From Paenibacillus sp. NEAU-GSW1 (GTDB lineage: Bacteria; Bacillota; Bacilli; Paenibacillales; Paenibacillaceae), in NCBI RefSeq assembly GCF_009737085.1, contig NZ_WOVL01000009.1:124001-188000 (forward strand): a DNA stretch of 64,000 nucleotides. Reading direction: 5' to 3'. Below are positions 58,871-64,000 of this stretch, piece after piece. The translations under genes and the position numbers were made by a program. Below the pieces are notes generated by a model that searched no databases, had not been told where the DNA came from, and saw nothing but the letters and a program-made list of their open reading frames with translations. How positions within the stretch are numbered: the stretch's first letter is position 1; the number at the start of each line of letters is the position of its first letter.

Positions 58871-59896
58871 GTGAAGGAACGCAAAAAATGGATCGATGTC
58901 GCCCGCGGCCTCAGCATTATCCTTGTTGTTATGGGACATGCCGGCAACGAGCTTATCAATCCTTATTTGGGCTGGTTCCGCATGCCGCTGTTCTTCCTGG
59001 TGAGCGGACTGCTGTTCAAAGAGGTGCCCGCCTTGGGCTATTGGCGCTGGGCTGTAAAACGGGTTCGTTTTTTTCTCGTTCCCTACTGCGCTTACGGGAT
59101 TTGCATCGCTATTCTTGTAGCGTTGAAGATGCGTGATTTGTCATCCATACCGAAAGACTTGCTGCTGCTGGCTTATGGCGGCACGGTGCTGGGCGGATGG
59201 TACGGTGTCTTTTGGTTCATTACCTGCCTGCTCGTCGTCCATTTGCTTATGGGCTATTTATCCCGCTTTTCTTTGAAAAAAGCGGCTATCGCCGTCGCCC
59301 TATGCTATGCGGCCGCCCATGCCGTCAGCATGTCGCCGATGGCGGGCTGGGATATTCCGTGGAACGCCGACGTCGCGCTGATGGCAATCGTATTCTTTTT
59401 CCTCGGCTATATCGGCAAAACCTGGCTGCCCGAGCTGCTGGACAAAGGCTCAGCTTTTATTCCCGCGCTTATGGTATGGTTCCTTGCCGCAGGTCTGAAC
59501 ATGGGCGGCTTGTGGACCTTCCGCATCGACATGAAGTACAAAATCTACAATCAGCCGCTGCTCGACCTGATCGTTCCCATCGCCTGCGTGCTCGTCGTGC
59601 TCCAGCTATGCTACTGGGCGTCGCGGTATAAAGCATCTAATGCGCTGGCGTTTCTCGGCACCGTCACGATTGCAATTATGTACCTTCATGTTCCGGTTAA
59701 TATTGTGCTGGAATACGGGCTTGGCCTGCAATACGGCACGTTCGTCTTTACCGCTGCGGGCGTCATCATACCGCTTGGCATCGCATGGCTTCTGTCGCAG
59801 TCGAAGCTGCTCTCCATGCTGTTTCTTGGGCCGAACGGCTTCGGAAGAAAAAAAGAAAAGCCCTCGGGACAGCGGCAAGCGCTGGCCGAAGGCTGA
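58871..59896 (+). CDS. Membrane acyltransferase 3 family protein
   Basis: 341 residues from the GTG at 58871, 5 nt after GGAGGG; a longer frame upstream lacks a site. About ten helices. The family signature is RKKWIDVARGLSIILVVMGH, with the catalytic-type histidine, then FRMPLFFLVSGLLFK. Members O-acetylate or acylate surface polysaccharides. The C-terminus is basic. It is convergent with the following ABC exporter (12 bp between stops). Confidence 0.9.
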   Translation: MKERKKWIDVARGLSIILVVMGHAGNELINPYLGWFRMPLFFLVSGLLFKEVPALGYWRWAVKRVRFFLVPYCAYGICIAILVALKMRDLSSIPKDLLLLAYGGTVLGGWYGVFWFITCLLVVHLLMGYLSRFSLKKAAIAVALCYAAAHAVSMSPMAGWDIPWNADVALMAIVFFFLGYIGKTWLPELLDKGSAFIPALMVWFLAAGLNMGGLWTFRIDMKYKIYNQPLLDLIVPIACVLVVLQLCYWASRYKASNALAFLGTVTIAIMYLHVPVNIVLEYGLGLQYGTFVFTAAGVIIPLGIAWLLSQSKLLSMLFLGPNGFGRKKEKPSGQRQALAEG

Positions 59897-59908
59897 TTGG
59901 ATGTGCAG

Positions 59909-61711
59909 CTATAGGTTTTTCAGCTTGTAAAACTCGCCGCGTTTTTCCAAAAGCTCGTCATAGGTGCCCATCTCGATAATTCGGCCCTTTTTCATGACGA
60001 CGATGCGGTCCACATTGCGGATCGTCGAGAGGCGATGCGCGACGATAAACGTCGTGCGTCCCTCCATCAGCTGCTCCATCGCCTGCTGCACATGCTTCTC
60101 GCTAATGTTGTCCAGCGCGGATGTCGCTTCGTCGAGAATGATGATGCGCGGATCGCGGACAAGCGCACGGGCAATAGCGATCCGTTGGCGCTGGCCGCCG
60201 GACAGCCGTCCGCCATGCTCGCCAACCTTCGTATCCAAGCCTTGGGGCAGACTGTCGATGACATCCTGCAAATTCGCCATCCATACGGCCTGCTTAATGC
60301 GTTCCTCGGGAATGTTAGGCAGGCCGTATGTAATATTTTCACGAATCGTACCGGAGAAAAGAATGTTGTTCTGCAGAACGATCGCGAGCGACTGCCGGTA
60401 ACGCTTCATCGCAAGCTCATCCATCGGTATGCCGTCAATCCACACCTTCCCTTTCTGCGGACGATAGAAGCCAATTATAAGGTTTAGAATCGTCGATTTG
60501 CCGGAGCCGGATTCGCCGACAAAAGCGATTTTCTCGCCGGCGCGCACATGCAGCGTCAAATCCTCGAGCACATGGCGATCGGCATTTTTATATTGAAAAG
60601 CAACGCCCTCAAACTTGTATTCGCCCCGGATGACGTCCGGTTTCACGCGCCCCTTATACTCCTCCGTTTCAGGCGACATCACGATCTCCGATACGGAATG
60701 CAACGATTCGAAGCCTTTCACCAGATTCGGATAAACGTTTAGAATTGCATTGACCGAGCCGACCATCATGCCGAAAAAGCCCTGGTACATGACGATGTCG
60801 CCGATTTCCATATAACCGCGATAAGCCAAATATCCGGTGAAGAACAAGCAGCCGACCTGGAAAAGCTGAAAGCTGACCCAGCTCGTCGAGCCGAAGTACG
60901 CCTCCAACACGTCAAGTTGATGTCCCCGCTGCCTAATATCCTGAAGCGCGCCGTCGACCTTGCGGATTTCGACATCCTCCAATCCGTGCGCCCGCGTGAC
61001 GGGAATCATCTCTACCGTCTCCGACACTTTGCCGGACATTTCTTCAATATTGCGGCGCACCTCGCGGTTGCGCTTAGACATCCGTGTTTGGAAAACACGG
61101 ACTAGCATAATCGCCGCCGGTCCCATCAGCACGAAGAACAAGGCGACAATCCAGCTGTGATACAGCGTAATGCCGATTATAATAAATAAATTGATAAATG
61201 CCGGTATGATCTGCATCATCATTTGCCGCGACAGAAAATCGATCGCTTCAACGTCCCGCAGCACCTTAGCCTGAAGCTTGCCGCCGCTCAAATCGCCGTG
61301 ATAGCTGAGCGACAGCTGCTGCAGCTTGCGAACGAGCGTGCTCCGCAGCCCGGCCTCTACGTGGCGCACCGCTTTACTGATATAGCTGATGTGCAGCGTA
61401 TGCGTCGGTATGTTCTGCGCGATGACGGCGACGATGATGATCAAGTTGAGCCAGAACTCGCTCATCGCGTGCCTGTCTGGATAGCTAATAATGTTAATAA
61501 TATTAGCCGTTATAATCGGCAGCACGAATACCGGAGCCGACTTGATCGCGTAGTATACCGCCGATAATATGATCTTGCTCCAATGATCGCGATACAGGCT
61601 TAACAGCAAACGAAGCGGCTTCGGATTTTGTCCGATTTCGCTTTCCTGCTCAAATCGTTTCGAATAGTCCAGCGACAGCTCTGCGGCCGCAGCGGCATTT
61701 GTTTTCCCCAT
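59909..61711 (-). CDS. ABC exporter half-transporter (ATPase fused to membrane domain)
   Basis: 600 residues. Six helices (about 35-320) then the nucleotide-binding domain: Walker A GESGSGKST, Q-loop IVLQNNILFSGTIRENI, signature LSGGQRQRIAIARA, Walker B IIILDEATSALDNISEKHV and H-loop IVAHRLSTIRNVDRIV. It lies divergent from an AraC-type gene across about 195 bp, so that regulator may control it. The upstream gap holds no other gene. Substrate unknown; not closely similar to the exporter at 15.4 kb. Confidence 0.93.
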   Translation of the reverse strand: MGKTNAAAAAELSLDYSKRFEQESEIGQNPKPLRLLLSLYRDHWSKIILSAVYYAIKSAPVFVLPIITANIINIISYPDRHAMSEFWLNLIIIVAVIAQNIPTHTLHISYISKAVRHVEAGLRSTLVRKLQQLSLSYHGDLSGGKLQAKVLRDVEAIDFLSRQMMMQIIPAFINLFIIIGITLYHSWIVALFFVLMGPAAIMLVRVFQTRMSKRNREVRRNIEEMSGKVSETVEMIPVTRAHGLEDVEIRKVDGALQDIRQRGHQLDVLEAYFGSTSWVSFQLFQVGCLFFTGYLAYRGYMEIGDIVMYQGFFGMMVGSVNAILNVYPNLVKGFESLHSVSEIVMSPETEEYKGRVKPDVIRGEYKFEGVAFQYKNADRHVLEDLTLHVRAGEKIAFVGESGSGKSTILNLIIGFYRPQKGKVWIDGIPMDELAMKRYRQSLAIVLQNNILFSGTIRENITYGLPNIPEERIKQAVWMANLQDVIDSLPQGLDTKVGEHGGRLSGGQRQRIAIARALVRDPRIIILDEATSALDNISEKHVQQAMEQLMEGRTTFIVAHRLSTIRNVDRIVVMKKGRIIEMGTYDELLEKRGEFYKLKNL

Positions 61712-61906
61712 CTTCTCTTCACCCGCTTTTACCTTTAAAATAAAGGCATCTCTATAGTTTTCCGTTTATGAGACGCTAAGCGCTCATTCGTTATTAGTCA
61801 CAAGTATAAAGCGCATTACGGCGATCTGCCATCACATTTTCGGTCGTTTCAGCAAAAATGATTTAACATAATGGGACATCAAAATTCAGAAAGCAGGTGC
61901 ATCCTT

Positions 61907-62872
61907 GTGGCTGAAAATTTAAACAAAATTGGACTGTCGACGAACCATCGCAATCCTTATATCCGTTCGGAAGCATGCCTGTTCGGCTCGCATACCGGCG
62001 TAGCCAAGAAGGGCTGGATTTGCGGACGGCATGTCCACCACATGATGATCGAGTTCAATCTGGTGCTGAGCGGCAAGCAGCGGACAACGATCGGCGGCGT
62101 GGAGTATGTGCAGGAGGAAGGCGATTTGCTCGTCGTTCCGCCGATGCAGCTGCATGATTTTCGTGTAGATGATTCCGAGGAAATGCATTACTTCTGCATG
62201 CATGTGCAGCTTCCCGACCCTTATTTCATCGAGCTGCTGGAACGGGAAAATAAAGGGCTGTACCGGACCGGCCATCCGATCAATGAAGCGCTTGTCCCTC
62301 ATATTCGCAAAATGGCGCAATTGCTCTCCGGCGAGCTGAATTCGCGGATCGAGCTGTTTGCCGAGCTGTATGCGATTGCCTGGGAGCTGGAGCAGCGCCT
62401 AAGCCAGCAGCAGCGGGGAAAGGACTACGAGTGGAAGCCCTCGCTCCCTTATTTGATCGCGAAGGAAATCGAGAAGCTCGTCCTTGTTAATGGCGGAGAC
62501 AATGTCGCTAAGGGGGCGGGAGCACGAGAGAAACGGAGCGCAGATGACGCGGATACGGATTCGGATTCGGAGTATAACTGGCTGGAGCGTATTGCGGGGA
62601 AGCTTGGCATAAGCAGGCGCCATGGCTACCGCGTATTCCGCATTGCGTACGGCATGTCGCCGCGTGAATATTTAATGGTGTTGAAACGGCAGGAAGCGAT
62701 GCAAATGCTCGCAGCCAGCACCGATACGATCGAGTCGATCGCGTTTCGGATCGGCTACGAGAACGTGCAAAGCTTCAGCCGCCAATTCGTCGAATGGACC
62801 GGCCGCACCCCCGGCGAATTCCGCAAGCATGAACGCGACACCGTGCGCCATTTGACGCCGCTGGAGGTGTGA
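61907..62872 (+). CDS. AraC-family regulator with an acidic inter-domain insert
   Basis: 321 residues from a GTG at 61907 (an ATG at 61871 would add 12). N-terminal cupin sensor (about 15-110) with KQRTTIGGVEYVQEEGDLLV and VPPMQLHDFRV. The C-terminal AraC domain (about 220-310) has ISRRHGYRVFRIAYGMSPRE and ESIAFRIGYENVQSFSRQFV, followed by GRTPGEFRKHE. Between them, about residues 195-225, lies a low-complexity segment with DDADTDSDSEYN that interrupts the start of the DNA-binding domain. It is divergent from the ABC exporter and precedes a decayed arabinanase gene, so it may once have been a sugar-utilisation regulator. Confidence 0.88.
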   Translation: MAENLNKIGLSTNHRNPYIRSEACLFGSHTGVAKKGWICGRHVHHMMIEFNLVLSGKQRTTIGGVEYVQEEGDLLVVPPMQLHDFRVDDSEEMHYFCMHVQLPDPYFIELLERENKGLYRTGHPINEALVPHIRKMAQLLSGELNSRIELFAELYAIAWELEQRLSQQQRGKDYEWKPSLPYLIAKEIEKLVLVNGGDNVAKGAGAREKRSADDADTDSDSEYNWLERIAGKLGISRRHGYRVFRIAYGMSPREYLMVLKRQEAMQMLAASTDTIESIAFRIGYENVQSFSRQFVEWTGRTPGEFRKHERDTVRHLTPLEV

Positions 62873-62948
62873 AGGAGATTAGGATTAGCCCCTGCCTGCA
62901 CCTGAAAAATTACGGGGGCTAGAGGCTAGGGGCAAGTACAGCTAAATA

Positions 62949-62984
62949 GCGAATACCTGCAACAGCTCTTTTGCAGGTATTCGC
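62949..62984. repeat. Isolated perfect 12-bp inverted repeat
   Basis: GCGAATACCTGC pairs with GCAGGTATTCGC across a 12-nt spacer, with no T-run. It ends exactly where the arabinanase fragment begins. Confidence 0.85.
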
Positions 62985-63625
62985 ACGACCCTTCGGTGCT
63001 TCGCGCAGACGATTCCTACTATGTGTTTGGCTCGCATCTGGCATCGGCCAAATCTGACGATTTGATGACCAGGAAGCAAATATCGAACGGCGTTCAAAGC
63101 GGCAATCCGCTCATCCCAAACGTACGGTCAGAACTGAAAGAGACGTTCGAATGGGCGAAAACGAATACGTTGTGGGCTGCCGATGTCATCCAGCTCGCTG
63201 ACGGCAAATTTTATATGTACTACAATGCGTGCAAGGGAGATTCTCCATTGTCCGCGTTAGGTGTAGCGGTAGCGGATAGCGCTGAAGGGCCTTATAAGGA
63301 TTTGGGCATTATTTTAAAATCGGGCATGCCGGGGTAAGCGACGATGGGACAAAATACGACGCGACTGTACACCCTAACGTCGTCGATCCCGACGTTTTCT
63401 TTGACAAGGACGGCAATCTGTGGATGGTTTACGGTTTCATACTCGGGCGGCATCTACATTCTTACCCTGGACCCGACGACAGGAAAACCGCATCCGGGAC
63501 AAGGCTACGGCAAAAAGCCGCTGGGAGCCAATCGCAGTCGAATTGAAGGAGCTTACATCATGTACAGCCCGGAGACCGAATATTATTATCTCTTCCTCTC
63601 CTACGGCGGACTCGACGCAACGGGC
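62984..63625 (+). pseudogene. GH43 endo-arabinanase, truncated and frameshifted
   Basis: Three blocks in different frames together read as the core of an AbnA/Abn2-type arabinan endo-1,5-alpha-L-arabinosidase: HDPSVLRADDSYYVFGSHLA and LWAADVIQLADGKFYMYYNA (to about 63333), then VSDDGTKYDATVHPNVVDPD and KDGNLWMVYG, then SYSGGIYILTLDP, SRIEGAYIMYSPE and YYYLFLSYGGLDATG. The first shift is near 63333. The second is near 63430, where an extra T in GGTTTCATAC explains it. The catalytic Asp (HDPS), the second Asp (VVDPD) and the Glu (RIEGAY) are all still there. The signal peptide and start are missing, and the C-terminus is replaced by array IV. Confidence 0.9.
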
Positions 63626-64000
63626 TCTTGTAAGGCCAGTTTTGGCCTTACAAGTGTTCTCTGCTGCTAGTTCGACTCTTATTAGGCCAATTTTGGTCTT
63701 ACGTTGGAGGTTGTCGGGAGGGCGGTACGGTTGGCGGCACTTGTAAGGCCAATATCGGACTTACAGGTGTTCTCTGCTGCTAGTTCGACTCTTGTTAGGC
63801 CAATTTTGGTCTTACGTTGGAGGCTAGCGGGAGAGCGGCACTCTTGGCGGCACTTGTAAGGCCAATATCGGACTTACAGGTGTTCTCTGCTGCTAGTTCG
63901 ACTCTTGTTAGGCCAATTTTGGTCTTACGTTGGAGGCGAGCGGGAGAGCGGCACTCTTGGCGGCACTTGTAAGGCCAATATCGGACTTACAGGTGTTCTC
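63626..64000. repeat. Palindrome array IV (TGTAAGGCC family, 113-bp period, runs off the window)
   Basis: GGCC of each core lies at 63634, 63685, 63747, 63798, 63860, 63911 and 63973, spaced 51, 62, 51, 62, 51, 62 nt. Core types alternate: TGTAAGGCCAATATCGGACTTACA-like (no perfect stem, but TGTAAG/CTTACA and CC/GG pair) and TTAGGCCAATTTTGGTCTTA. The 113-bp unit is almost invariant between copies. It begins inside the arabinanase gene and continues past the right edge. Confidence 0.95.

Noticed and set aside
63626..64000. Regular repeats at the right edge as a possible CRISPR array
   Set aside because: The whole 113-bp unit repeats, including the parts that would have to be unique spacers.
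1..64000. Insertion sequences, prophage, tRNA or rRNA genes
   Set aside because: No transposase, integrase, phage structural gene, tRNA cloverleaf or rRNA-like stretch was recognised on either strand.

Overview
The window looks like chromosome from a spore-forming, low-to-moderate-GC Gram-positive bacterium of the Paenibacillaceae (Paenibacillus or a close relative). Signs are the strong GGAGG-type ribosome binding sites with frequent TTG/GTG starts, a YtxJ/BrxC bacillithiol protein, KhtTU K+/H+ antiport genes, a ydaO-type cyclic-di-AMP riboswitch, an S-layer-homology fragment, a Btr-like AraC regulator beside a Fur-boxed siderophore operon, and a small DUF4023-like protein. No rRNA, tRNA, prophage, insertion sequence or CRISPR array was seen. 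Genus is inferred from gene content, not from a marker gene.

Layout. 0-10 kb: c-di-GMP enzyme (MHYT-GGDEF-EAL), foldase, aldose epimerase, SulP transporter, divergent deoC and purine-nucleoside phosphorylase, secreted LysM 5'-nucleotidase. 10-15.4 kb: MFS pump; c-di-AMP riboswitch plus terminator ahead of a truncated KamA-like protein; cupin protein; KhtT/KhtU, whose family in Bacillus subtilis responds to c-di-AMP. 15-25 kb: ABC exporter, stand-alone IF-3 paralogue, MATE pump, AraC regulator, nicotinate phosphoribosyltransferase, large lipoprotein with a zinc-ribbon partner. 25-32.4 kb: potABCD, a YtrA-type GntR/ABC operon with its operator, BrxC. 32.4-41 kb: iron-siderophore uptake, Cache-GGDEF cyclase, YhgE/Pip protein. 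41-50 kb: MFS pump, two-component system plus lantibiotic-type immunity ABC transporter, YvbH-like protein, CDF metal exporter with a SmtB-type operator. 50-64 kb: sulfonate-type ABC operon with flavin monooxygenase, TetR, thioredoxin-reductase-like enzyme, phosphotransferase, acyltransferase, second ABC exporter, AraC regulator and a decayed GH43 arabinanase.

Most unusual content: (1) Six intergenic arrays of short palindromes (17.3, 38.4, 41.2, 48.1-48.5, 50.1 and 63.6 kb). The palindrome sequences fall into at least four unrelated families, yet the core-to-core distances recur: 51 nt alternating with 61-62 nt in four arrays, and 51 nt with 21+21 nt in two. These are close to whole numbers of DNA turns. 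(2) A ~40-nt element lies directly against the Shine-Dalgarno sequence of khtT (two tandem copies) and potA, with a half copy at deoC. It can form two mutually exclusive hairpins, the second followed by a U-run and then the ribosome binding site. (3) The c-di-AMP riboswitch controls a radical-SAM-derived protein that lacks the iron-sulfur cluster region.

All functional names come from motif and family recognition by eye; no database search or folding program was run.
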